Assembly (NCBI GenBank): GCA_902557775.1
Contig: CACEBD010000001.1
Span: 310,001 to 374,000 of the forward strand
Direction of reading: 5' to 3'
DNA: 64,000 nucleotides
From: an uncultured Pelagibacteraceae bacterium
Lineage (GTDB): Bacteria > Pseudomonadota > Alphaproteobacteria > Pelagibacterales > Pelagibacteraceae
Shown: positions 56,471 through 64,000 of the stretch, piece by piece
How positions within the stretch are numbered: the first letter of the stretch is position 1
Layout of the letters: every line of letters starts with the position of its first letter
The notes under the pieces: model-generated
Told to the model about the DNA's origin: nothing
The model's input: only the letters and a program-made list of their open reading frames with translations
Databases searched by the model: none
Made by a program: the position numbers and the translations under genes

Positions 56471-57128
56471 ATCCAGAACCCCTTATAGTTTGTAAATATT
56501 TTGGATTTTTTGGGTTTATTTCAAGTTTTTGTCTTAATCTTGTAATCATAACATCAATAGATCTTTCTTGCGATATCCCAGAAATTTTACCTATCTCTTC
56601 TCTAGAAAATGTTTTTCCTGGGTTAGATAACATTTCAACTAAAACTTTTTTTTCAGAGTTATTAATCTTGTTATTTTTTTCTTCTAATTTAATAATCATT
56701 TTATTGAGATTTATCTCAGCTTTACCTACTAAATGACCTATATTTAAATCCAATTTTTTAGTATTAGCGATTATATTTTTAATTCTTAATAATAATTCTT
56801 TTGGCTCAAAAGGTTTCCCTAAATAATCATTGGCACCAAACTCTAAACCTTTAATTCTATTTTCAACTTCTCCTTTTGCTGTAAGTAATATAACAGGAAC
56901 ATTTATATTTTTTTTTATTTCTTTCGTAAGTTCATATCCATCTTTACCAGGCATCATCACATCTAAAATAATTATATCAAATTTAAAATATTCCAACTTT
57001 TTTTTTGCTTGATCCCCATTCTCTGCAGTTGAAACTATATAATTGTTATTAAATAAATAATCTTTTAAAAGATTTCTAATCCCATCGTCGTCATCTACTA
57101 CCAAAATATGAATTTTATTATTTTCCAT
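56451..57128 (-). CDS. OmpR-family response regulator
   Basis: A 225-residue two-domain regulator. The receiver has acidic residues DDDD near 13-16, phospho-acceptor Asp in IIILDVMMPGKDGYE near 57, and the switch Lys in LLTAKGE near 85 and GKPFEPKELL near 107. The C-terminal winged helix (about 130-225) ends with ITRLRQKLEINPKNPKYLQT. It resembles the PetR type that partners with a MarR protein in alphaproteobacteria. Overlaps its kinase by 20 bases and the MarR gene by 11. Confidence 0.92.
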   Translation of the reverse strand: MENNKIHILVVDDDDGIRNLLKDYLFNNNYIVSTAENGDQAKKKLEYFKFDIIILDVMMPGKDGYELTKEIKKNINVPVILLTAKGEVENRIKGLEFGANDYLGKPFEPKELLLRIKNIIANTKKLDLNIGHLVGKAEINLNKMIIKLEEKNNKINNSEKKVLVEMLSNPGKTFSREEIGKISGISQERSIDVMITRLRQKLEINPKNPKYLQTIRGSGYVLWIE

Positions 57129-57558
57129 CTATAATTTTTTTTAACACATCTTTAAATTTTATCACTGAGTCAGAGCTAGAGCTTTTTAAAGCGTTAAATA
57201 TTCTTCTTTTTTGAGAATTATAAACTACATCAAAAAAAACCTTTCCCTCTTTATCTAAAAATAAATTTTTTTTTCTTGTATCGTTTTCGTCTTGAATTTG
57301 TTTAATCATCTTTGAATTTATTAAGTCACGCAATACTCTATTTAAACTTTGCTTTGTAACTTTTAGTTTATAAATCAATTCTCCTAAATGAATACCTGGG
57401 TTTCTCTCTATTAGATGCAAAGCCCTTAAATGTGCTGGCCCAAAAAATTTTTTTGATAAAATTTCTCTTGGATCTGCAAAAGTTTCCCTATAAGCGTAAT
57501 AAAGCAATTGAATAAACTCCTTAATTTGATCATCTTTGAGATAAAGTAAATCTTTCAT
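57118..57558 (-). CDS. MarR-family transcriptional regulator (PetP-like context)
   Basis: A 146-residue winged-helix regulator. The HTH region spans about residues 55-95 (GIHLGELIYKLKVTKQSLNR followed by VLRDLI), flanked by dimerisation helices. The gene order MarR-OmpR-kinase recalls petP-petR of Rhodobacter, which regulate cytochrome bc1; the role here is an inference. A perfect 17-base palindrome 5 bases before its start codon is a candidate autoregulatory operator. Confidence 0.85.
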   Translation of the reverse strand: MKDLLYLKDDQIKEFIQLLYYAYRETFADPREILSKKFFGPAHLRALHLIERNPGIHLGELIYKLKVTKQSLNRVLRDLINSKMIKQIQDENDTRKKNLFLDKEGKVFFDVVYNSQKRRIFNALKSSSSDSVIKFKDVLKKIIDGK

Positions 57559-57563
57559 AATGG

Positions 57564-57580
57564 TAAGTCATATTGACTTA
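57564..57580. promoter_or_regulatory. Palindromic operator candidate between marR and ilvE
   Basis: TAAGTCATATTGACTTA is a perfect inverted repeat with 7-base arms and a 3-base centre. It lies 5 bases upstream of the MarR-family ATG and 54 bases upstream of ilvE. Size and symmetry fit a MarR dimer site. Confidence 0.55.
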
Positions 57581-57620
57581 TTCTAAATTGAAATATACTT
57601 TTTTATATTAAAAAAATCTA

Positions 57621-57626
57621 TATATT
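57621..57626 (+). promoter_or_regulatory. -10-like box for ilvE
   Basis: TATATT ends 8 bases before the ilvE ATG at 57635, so transcription would start at the start codon or one base off. No good -35 box is seen 17 bases upstream. Confidence 0.35.
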
Positions 57627-57634
57627 TACATCAA

Positions 57635-58522
57635 ATGGAAAGTGTACCTTACGATAAGAGATCAGGAAAAATTTGGTTCAATGGTAAAACCGTTGATTGG
57701 AAGGATGCTAATATTCATATTTTAAACCATGGTTTACATTACGCCAGCTGTGTTTTTGAAGGTGAAAGAGTCTATGATGGAGAAATTTTCAAGTTAGAGG
57801 AGCATACAGAAAGATTATTTTACTCAGCAAAAAGAATGGGTATTAAAGTTCCTTATTCCCAAAAAGAAATAAATGATGCTTGTAGGAATATTGTTCATAT
57901 TCAAAAAGTAAAGAGTGGTTATGTAAGACCTTTAATTTGGAGAGGAAGCGAAATGATGGCCATCTCTGCACAAAAAAATAAAATCCATGTTGCGATTGCA
58001 ACTTGGGAGTGGGGATCTTATTTCGATCCAAAATTAAAACAGAATGGAATAAAACTTAATATTTCAAGCTGGAGAAGACCTGCACCAAATACTATACCTT
58101 GGGATACTAAAGCAGCCGGTTTATATATGATTTGCACTTTATCAAAACATGAAGCAGAGGCAAAAGGTTTTACAGATTCATTAATGTTAGATCATGAAGG
58201 AAATATTGCAGAGGCAACAGGAGCAAATGTTTTCTTTAAAAGTCATAATGAAGAACTTCATACTCCAATACCGGACTCATTTCTTGATGGCATTACTAGA
58301 CGTGAAGTTATAAAAATTGCAAAATCTAAAGGGATTAAAATAATTGAAAGAAAAATTAAACCTGAAGAAATGAAAGAGTTTGTGGGATGTTTTTTGACAG
58401 GGACCGCTGCAGAAGTAACACCTGTTTCTCAAATTGAAGAATACAAATTTAAAGTATGTAACTTAATTCATGATTTAAACGATGCTTATCAAAAATTAGT
58501 TAGAAAAGATACTGCTGCTTAG
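57635..58522 (+). CDS. ilvE: Branched-chain amino acid aminotransferase
   Basis: PLP class IV enzyme for the last step of Ile, Leu and Val synthesis. The 295-residue protein has LNHGLHYASCVFEGERVYDG near residue 31, the PLP lysine in PWDTKAAGLYM near 157, and EATGANVFF near 194 with FLDGITRREVIKIA near 218. A D-amino-acid transaminase of the same fold is less likely given these motifs. The 3' end shares four bases with the convergent pgsA stop. Confidence 0.94.
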   Translation: MESVPYDKRSGKIWFNGKTVDWKDANIHILNHGLHYASCVFEGERVYDGEIFKLEEHTERLFYSAKRMGIKVPYSQKEINDACRNIVHIQKVKSGYVRPLIWRGSEMMAISAQKNKIHVAIATWEWGSYFDPKLKQNGIKLNISSWRRPAPNTIPWDTKAAGLYMICTLSKHEAEAKGFTDSLMLDHEGNIAEATGANVFFKSHNEELHTPIPDSFLDGITRREVIKIAKSKGIKIIERKIKPEEMKEFVGCFLTGTAAEVTPVSQIEEYKFKVCNLIHDLNDAYQKLVRKDTAA

Positions 58523-59103
58523 TCTTTACTGTCCTCGTTTATTGCATGATCAATACCTTTTCTAAGATAATCATAGCCCGTATATAATGTTAAAAAAGCT
58601 GATAACCACAGCAAAATAATTCCTACTGTTTGAGCATTATAATCTTGAAAATTTATAATTTTATTTCCAATATCTCCAGTAAGTAAAATTGCAATTGAAG
58701 TCATTTGAATAAAAGTTTTCATTTTGGCTAAGCTTGTTACTTGCATTATAATTTTTCCCTTTGCTAAAAACTCTCTTAGACCAGACACTAAGATTTCTCT
58801 TGTTAAAATAATTACTGCAGCAATTACCTCATAATTTTTTATTGTTCCATTCATTACAAGCAATATTAAAGCAGCAGCAACAAGTATTTTGTCTGCAATA
58901 GGATCTAAAAGTTCTCCCAACTTAGACTCTTCTTTAAAAAATCTTGCTAATAAACCATCTAAATAATCTGTGAAGCTTGCTAAAACAAATAAGAAGAATG
59001 GAATCAAATCTCCAAAGAAACCTGGAATAAAAAAAGTTATAACAAAAATCGGTACAATAATTATTCGGCCAATTGTCAGTATGTTTGGTATTTTTAATTT
59101 CAT
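58519..59103 (-). CDS. pgsA: Phosphatidylglycerophosphate synthase
   Basis: Makes phosphatidylglycerophosphate from CDP-diacylglycerol and glycerol-3-phosphate. The 194-residue membrane protein has the CDP-alcohol phosphatidyltransferase motif D-x2-DG-x2-AR-x8-G-x3-D-x3-D in DYLDGLLAR to LGELLDPIADK (about residues 43-72), LTREILVSGLR near 101 and several helices. It directly follows uvrC, a pairing common in proteobacteria. Confidence 0.95.
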   Translation of the reverse strand: MKLKIPNILTIGRIIIVPIFVITFFIPGFFGDLIPFFLFVLASFTDYLDGLLARFFKEESKLGELLDPIADKILVAAALILLVMNGTIKNYEVIAAVIILTREILVSGLREFLAKGKIIMQVTSLAKMKTFIQMTSIAILLTGDIGNKIINFQDYNAQTVGIILLWLSAFLTLYTGYDYLRKGIDHAINEDSKD

Positions 59104-60942
59104 TTATTCGTGAAAATAATCATATATTTTCTTTGCTATACTGTCCTCTATTCCCTCTACTGATTTTAAATCATCAAAGCTTGCAGATTCAACAGCACGC
59201 GCAGACCCAAAATGATTTAATAAAGCTCTTTTCCTTTGTTTACCAATTCCTTGTATTTGATCTAATAAAGATTTGCTTAAGTTTTTCTTTCTTTTGGCTC
59301 TATGGGTACTTATAGCGAATCTATGAGCTTCATCTCGAAGTCTTTGTATAAAAAATAATAATGGATCATTTCTATCTAAAATATACTCTTTACTTTTGTA
59401 ATAGATTTTTTCCTCTCCAGCATTTCTTCTTTTACCCTTCGCTACAGCTAAAATTGGTAAGTCGTGTAATCCTAATTCATTAAGAACTTCTCTAGATACA
59501 GAGTACTGTCCTTTTCCGCCATCTATCATTATTAAATCTGGCAATGACAGTGAGCCAGATTTTTCTTTAATAGCTTTTGAAAACCTTCTAAATAAAACTT
59601 CTTTCATCATCCCATAGTCATCATTTTTTACCTTTTCATTTTTAATATTGAATTTCCTGTATCTTTTTTTCACAAAACCTTCATTACTAAAACAGATCAA
59701 TGATCCAACAGAGTCAGTTCCCTGAATGTGGCTATTATCGTAAACTTCTATCAATTCTATATTATTATTAATATTAAATTTAGATGCTAATTCATCGATA
59801 AGATTATTGTTAGTATCAGATTGAACGAGTTTTTGTTTTAAAGATTGTTTTGCATTTTTCTCTGCAAGACTAGAAATACTTATCTCGTTTTTACTTTTTG
59901 CTAGCTTAATGATAATATTTTTTTTATCCTTGTTGGAGAATGTTTTTTCAATTAGTTCTTTATCTTTGACTTTACAGTTAGTTAATATAAGTCTGGGAAT
60001 AGTTTTGTTTTCATAAAATTGGGATATAAAAGAGCTTATTATATCTTCTACACTGTCATCTGGATCATGTTTTGGATAAAAAGCCTGATTACCCCAGTTT
60101 TGTTTTGACCTAAAAAAAAACACTTGTACACATGTTTTTCCTGTCTCTTTATAAATGCTGATAACATCGGCTTCAGTTAAATTTGTTTGATTTATTTTCT
60201 GAGAGGTTTGTATTTGAGTTAATGCTTTTATTCTATCTCTAGCTATAGCTGCTTTCTCGTAATCCAATTCCTTACTAGCTTTTTCCATCTCTTTGGATAA
60301 GTTTTTCTGAATTCTTCTAGATTTTCCCGAAATAAAGTCAATTGCATCTGCGACTGTAGATTCATAATCTTTTTCATTTATGTGTCCAACGCACGGAGCA
60401 GAGCATCTCTTAATTTGGTATAAGATACACGGTCTCTCTCTATTTTTGAAAACAGTGTCGTCACAGACTCTCAAAAGAAAAATTTTTTGTAAAATTTTTA
60501 TTGTCCAATTAGCAGAACCAATTGATGCAAATGGACCAAAATAATATCCTGTTTTTGATTTTTTCCCTCTTAACTTTGTAAGTTGAGGCCACTTATCTTT
60601 ATTACCAATGTAAATATAAGGAAAAGATTTGTCATCACGCAAAAGTATGTTGTAACGGGGTTTATGTTTTTTTATTAAATTTGCCTCTAATAGTAGAGCC
60701 TCACTTTCATTATTTGTAGTAGTAGTTTCGAGATTATGCGTAAGTGAAAGCATTCTCTCAGTTCTAATAGGAAGATTAGACTCAGTAACATAATTTTTAA
60801 GTCTATTTGGGATATTTTTAGCTTTACCAATATATAGAATTTCACCAGTGGAACTAATCATTTTATAAACACCGGGATTTTTCGGTATCAACGGTATTTT
60901 TTCTTTTATTACTTTTTTTCCTAGCTCTAAACTACTAATCAT
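59104..60942 (-). CDS. uvrC: Excinuclease ABC subunit C
   Basis: Makes the dual incisions of nucleotide excision repair with UvrB. The 612-residue protein has the GIY-YIG domain [20 protein letters not shown] (about residues 24-43), a UvrB-interacting UVR motif with [18 protein letters not shown] near 205, the RNase H-like part with [15 protein letters not shown] near 400 and IMIDGGKGQ near 465, and a C-terminal helix-hairpin-helix pair. It overlaps folB by 4 bases. uvrB is in the same run. Confidence 0.97.
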   Translation of the reverse strand: MISSLELGKKVIKEKIPLIPKNPGVYKMISSTGEILYIGKAKNIPNRLKNYVTESNLPIRTERMLSLTHNLETTTTNNESEALLLEANLIKKHKPRYNILLRDDKSFPYIYIGNKDKWPQLTKLRGKKSKTGYYFGPFASIGSANWTIKILQKIFLLRVCDDTVFKNRERPCILYQIKRCSAPCVGHINEKDYESTVADAIDFISGKSRRIQKNLSKEMEKASKELDYEKAAIARDRIKALTQIQTSQKINQTNLTEADVISIYKETGKTCVQVFFFRSKQNWGNQAFYPKHDPDDSVEDIISSFISQFYENKTIPRLILTNCKVKDKELIEKTFSNKDKKNIIIKLAKSKNEISISSLAEKNAKQSLKQKLVQSDTNNNLIDELASKFNINNNIELIEVYDNSHIQGTDSVGSLICFSNEGFVKKRYRKFNIKNEKVKNDDYGMMKEVLFRRFSKAIKEKSGSLSLPDLIMIDGGKGQYSVSREVLNELGLHDLPILAVAKGKRRNAGEEKIYYKSKEYILDRNDPLLFFIQRLRDEAHRFAISTHRAKRKKNLSKSLLDQIQGIGKQRKRALLNHFGSARAVESASFDDLKSVEGIEDSIAKKIYDYFHE

Positions 60943-61334
60943 ACTTTTGATTTTGATACCTCGATGCCAACAGACTTAGTTTTCTTTAAGATATCTAACT
61001 TTTCTATCTTAAGATAAATCTTTTTTACAAGATTATTTCTAAATATCATGTTAAAAATATTTTCCGCTAAGTCTTCTAGTAACTCGTGATGTTTTAGATA
61101 AGCAATTTTTTCAATTTTGCTAACAATTTCCTCATAATTAAGTATAGAATTCAAATTTTTGTTATTTGGAGACACATGTGGATTTGTCAAAATTTCAATA
61201 TTAAATTTTACTCTTTGTCTCTTTTTTTTCTCAAAGTTGTGTATTCCTATAGAAATATTTAAGATTAAATCTTTTATAATTACTTTTCTTTTATATTTAA
61301 ATTTTTCTTTTTTCTTAAATTTAATTATTTTCAT
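60939..61334 (-). CDS. folB: Dihydroneopterin aldolase family protein
   Basis: Folate-pathway enzyme that cleaves dihydroneopterin. The 131-residue protein has an N-terminal lysine-rich stretch of about 18 residues, then [20 protein letters not shown] with the catalytic Glu position, and [12 protein letters not shown] near residue 68 with [13 protein letters not shown] following. The first 18 residues are unconserved. It overlaps the upstream SDR gene and uvrC by 4 bases each, and pairs with a pteridine-reductase-like gene. Confidence 0.85.
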   Translation of the reverse strand: MKIIKFKKKEKFKYKRKVIIKDLILNISIGIHNFEKKKRQRVKFNIEILTNPHVSPNNKNLNSILNYEEIVSKIEKIAYLKHHELLEDLAENIFNMIFRNNLVKKIYLKIEKLDILKKTKSVGIEVSKSKV

Positions 61335-62086
61335 TCTTTTGTATTAATAATATCTGGTGTTTGCCATGCAAGTCTTTGCCCGCTATCAATATTAATTATC
61401 TCTCCTGTTATATTTTTATTTTCGATAAGAAACTTTACTCCATTACATATGTTTTCTAAATCTACTTTTTTTTTTAAGAGTGTGGATTTCCATTGCTTTT
61501 TGAAGTGTCTTTCAGATTGTCTTTTGTTTTTTAATGTTGGTCCGGGTGAAATACCATTCACTCTTATACTAGGCGCTAATTTCATGGCTGATGTTTTTGT
61601 AAAAGTCGCCAATGAAGATTTACTAAGAGTGTAAGAGAAAAAAAAAGGAGTTAATTTTTCAACTCTTTGATCAATTATATTTATGATACATCCCTCTCTG
61701 TTTTTAATTAATTTTTTAAATTTTTGAGTTAAGATCGCTGGTGATTTTAAGTTGATATTCATATGTTTTGTAAAGGATTTTTCAGAAAAATTTTCAAGGT
61801 TATCGTTTTCAAAGATAGATGCATTATTAATTAAACAATCTAAACCTTTAAGAGTTTTATAAGCTTTTTTTATTAAAGTTTCGGTTTGTTTTAAATTATT
61901 TAAATCGGCTTTAAATAAGTATGCTTCAGCCCCAAGTTCCTCTAATTCTTTTTTTAATTTTAAAGCGCTACTTTTAGATTTGTTAAAGTGGATAGCTATT
62001 TTTGTTTCAAAGCTAACTAAACTTTTAGCGATTGCAGATCCTATTCTAGTAGCTCCGCCAGTGATAATTATTTTTTTGGCTTCCAT
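61331..62086 (-). CDS. Short-chain dehydrogenase, pteridine reductase-like (FolM type)
   Basis: A 251-residue SDR with the cofactor motif [16 protein letters not shown] (residues 8-23), [10 protein letters not shown] near 87, and active-site Tyr/Lys in [11 protein letters not shown] near 152. The IIDQRV stretch in place of the usual Ser loop and the position next to folB suggest a dihydrofolate/dihydromonapterin reductase like FolM. Substrate is inferred from context. The start overlaps uvrB by 19 bases. Confidence 0.82.
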   Translation of the reverse strand: MEAKKIIITGGATRIGSAIAKSLVSFETKIAIHFNKSKSSALKLKKELEELGAEAYLFKADLNNLKQTETLIKKAYKTLKGLDCLINNASIFENDNLENFSEKSFTKHMNINLKSPAILTQKFKKLIKNREGCIINIIDQRVEKLTPFFFSYTLSKSSLATFTKTSAMKLAPSIRVNGISPGPTLKNKRQSERHFKKQWKSTLLKKKVDLENICNGVKFLIENKNITGEIINIDSGQRLAWQTPDIINTKE

Positions 62087-64000
62087 TTTTTTATCGCTTT
62101 TCTTGGTTTTGTGCCAGGCATACCCATAGTTGATCTTCCTTTTGGATACACCTTACTTTTCAAATTATATTGAGATATTTTAGGATTTAAAGTTATTTCA
62201 AGTTCACTAGCCTCGAGTTTTCTCATTTCATCTCTTAGTTTAGCAGCCTCTTCAAATTCTAAATTAGATGCAGCTTCCTTCATTTTTCTGTTTAAAGCTT
62301 TAAGATGTTTTTTTAAGTTACCACCTACGTTTGAACCTTCACTAATTTTAACGTAATCTTTTTCATAAACAGACTCTAAAATATCACTTATCTCTTTTTT
62401 TACTGACTCAGCAGTTATTCCATTTTTCTTATTATATTCTAATTGTTTATTTCTCCTTCTGTCTGTTTCCTTAATTGCCTTTTCAATGCTATTCGTCACT
62501 TTGTCAGCATATAAAATTACTTTACCATCAACATTTCGCGCAGCTCTTCCAATTGTTTGAATTAAAGAAGTTTCAGATCTTAAAAATCCCTCTTTATCAG
62601 CATCTAAAATTGCTACCAAAGCACATTCTGGAATATCTAATCCCTCTCTTAACAAATTAATTCCTACAAGAATATCAAACACTCCCATTCTCAAATCTCT
62701 TATGATCTCAATTCTTTCAAGAGTATCAATATCAGAGTGCATGTATCTTACTTTAAGACCATTTTCGTGGAGGTACTCAGTAAGATCTTCAGCCATTTTT
62801 TTTGTCAGTGTTGTAGCGAGAACTCTATATCCTTTTTTTACAATCTCTTTCGCTTCATGCATAAGATCATCAACTTGAGTTTTGGCTGGTCTTATTTCAA
62901 CTGGTGGGTCTATTAAACCTGTTGGCCTAATGATTTGGTCAATATATTTATTACTTGTTTGTTTTAGCTCCCAAGGTCCTGGAGTAGCAGAGACAAAAAC
63001 AGTTTGTGTTCTCATTAAATCCCACTCTTCAAATTTTAAAGGTCTATTATCCATACATGACGGGAGTCTAAACCCATATTCGGCTAAAGTACTTTTTCTT
63101 GTACGATCACCTTTATACATACCATTTAATTGAGGGACTGTTACGTGACTTTCATCTACAAATATAATTGCATTATCTGGAAAATACTCAAACAGAGTAG
63201 GAGGTGGTTCACCAGCTTTTCTTCCTGATAAAAATCTTGAATAATTTTCTATCCCTGCACAAGTTCCGGTGGCTTCAATCATTTCTAAATCAAACTTAGT
63301 TCGTTCTCTTAATCTCTGCTCCTCTAAAAGTTTATTATTTTCTCTGTGTTTTTTTAAAGTCTCAGCTAACTCGGATTTTATTTGTTTGATTGCTTGCTCG
63401 ATAGTAGGTTTAGGAGTTATATAATGACTATTAGCGTAAATTTTTATAATTGAGTAATCATTTGTCTTATCTCCAGTAAGTGGGTCAAATTCTTCAATTT
63501 TTTCCAATTTATTTAAATTAAAACTTATTCTCCAAGCTCTATCTTCTAAGTGTGATGGAAAGATCTCTAAATTTTCTCCTCTTACCCTAAACGTCCCTCT
63601 AAAAAAATTTTGATCATTTCTTTTGTACTGTAAGTTTATAAATGCTCTTATTAAATCGTCTCGCTCGTACTCATAATTTTTCTTTAAGGTAATAGTCATT
63701 TTCGAGTATGCCTCTACAGAACCTAAACCATAAATACATGATACGCTTGCAACAATAATTACATCATCTCTTTCCAATAAAGATCTTGTTGCTGAGTGTC
63801 TCATTCGATCAATTTGCTCATTTATTGAGGCCTCTTTTTCAATGTAAGTATCAGATCTAGGAACGTATGCTTCTGGAGTGTAGTAATCGTAATATGATAC
63901 AAAATATTCTACAGCATTATCTGGAAAAAAACTTTTAAATTCTCCGTACAATTGAGCAGCTAAAGTTTTGTTTGGTGCTAGAATTAGAGCTGGTCTATTA
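62068..64000 (-). CDS. uvrB: Excinuclease ABC subunit B, N-terminal end outside window
   Basis: Damage-loading helicase-like subunit of excision repair. The frame is open to the right edge, where the first residues read [20 protein letters not shown] (just after the Walker A loop), so roughly the first 50-70 residues are missing. Visible: [18 protein letters not shown] beta-hairpin region, [19 protein letters not shown] (Walker B), [13 protein letters not shown] and IGRAARN of helicase domain 2, and a C-terminal UVR motif [20 protein letters not shown]. First in the uvrB-SDR-folB-uvrC-pgsA run. Confidence 0.97.
   Translation of the reverse strand, partial: NRPALILAPNKTLAAQLYGEFKSFFPDNAVEYFVSYYDYYTPEAYVPRSDTYIEKEASINEQIDRMRHSATRSLLERDDVIIVASVSCIYGLGSVEAYSKMTITLKKNYEYERDDLIRAFINLQYKRNDQNFFRGTFRVRGENLEIFPSHLEDRAWRISFNLNKLEKIEEFDPLTGDKTNDYSIIKIYANSHYITPKPTIEQAIKQIKSELAETLKKHRENNKLLEEQRLRERTKFDLEMIEATGTCAGIENYSRFLSGRKAGEPPPTLFEYFPDNAIIFVDESHVTVPQLNGMYKGDRTRKSTLAEYGFRLPSCMDNRPLKFEEWDLMRTQTVFVSATPGPWELKQTSNKYIDQIIRPTGLIDPPVEIRPAKTQVDDLMHEAKEIVKKGYRVLATTLTKKMAEDLTEYLHENGLKVRYMHSDIDTLERIEIIRDLRMGVFDILVGINLLREGLDIPECALVAILDADKEGFLRSETSLIQTIGRAARNVDGKVILYADKVTNSIEKAIKETDRRRNKQLEYNKKNGITAESVKKEISDILESVYEKDYVKISEGSNVGGNLKKHLKALNRKMKEAASNLEFEEAAKLRDEMRKLEASELEITLNPKISQYNLKSKVYPKGRSTMGMPGTKPRKAIKKWKPKK

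Overview
This window looks like a piece of chromosome from a streamlined marine alphaproteobacterium of the SAR11 / Candidatus Pelagibacter type. The DNA is very AT-rich and almost entirely coding. Genes overlap end to end, and no gene-free stretch reaches 300 bases; the longest non-coding stretches are under 90 bases. The combination of retinal-synthesis genes (crtI, crtB, crtY, blh), a CcrM-type methylase, a split F0 ATP synthase operon, petABC and a full aa3 oxidase cluster fits that group. The species call is an inference from gene content and order, not a database match. I see no mobile element, CRISPR array, rRNA or intrinsic terminator.

Layout, left to right. 1-4.2 kb (+): the 3' part of ileS, then lspA, a BamF-like lipoprotein and pgi. 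4.2-6 kb (-): purD and rsmD. 6.3-12 kb (-): an envelope operon ubiA-msbA-waaA-lpxK-lpxL that finishes and exports lipid A. 12.4-15.4 kb (-): a redox/stress set (CDGSH protein, haloacid dehalogenase, pirin, quinone oxidoreductase, DUF1289). 15.5-23.6 kb (+): rsmE, then the cytochrome c oxidase operon coxB-coxA-ctaB-small ORF-ctaG-coxC-surf1, running into thrC and a peroxiredoxin.

36.0-23.5 kb (-): a 15-gene co-directional run dciA-dsbA-smc-atpI-atpB-atpE-atpF'-atpF-crtI-crtB-crtY-blh-ispH-thrB-rnhA. It places the membrane half of ATP synthase directly upstream of the genes that make retinal, the cofactor of proton-pumping rhodopsin. 36-38 kb (+): mutY and an FAD monooxygenase. 38.1-40.6 kb (-): ccrM, rnhB and a uracil-DNA glycosylase. 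40.6-44.5 kb (+): a TPR protein, ispE, tRNA-Gln and cca. 44.5-46.2 kb (-): trmL-hemF-greA. 46.3-48.9 kb (+): petABC. 48.9-54.9 kb (-): lgt-midA-pgeF, then prs, rplY, pth and ychF. 54.9-57.6 kb: ubiK (+), then a MarR-OmpR-EnvZ regulatory operon (-). 57.6-64 kb: ilvE (+) and uvrB-SDR-folB-uvrC-pgsA (-).

Functionally the window is centred on aerobic energy metabolism: bc1 complex, aa3 oxidase with its assembly factors, ATP synthase F0, light-related retinal synthesis, and isoprenoid, quinone and heme supply. Envelope biogenesis and DNA/RNA maintenance fill the rest. The most unusual points are a short SMC with no visible hinge domain, a ccrM promoter whose -10 box and spacer each carry a GANTC site in an inverted repeat, divergent mutY/dciA genes whose start codons share one ATGCAT palindrome, and nine out of nine convergent gene pairs with overlapping or abutting 3' ends.
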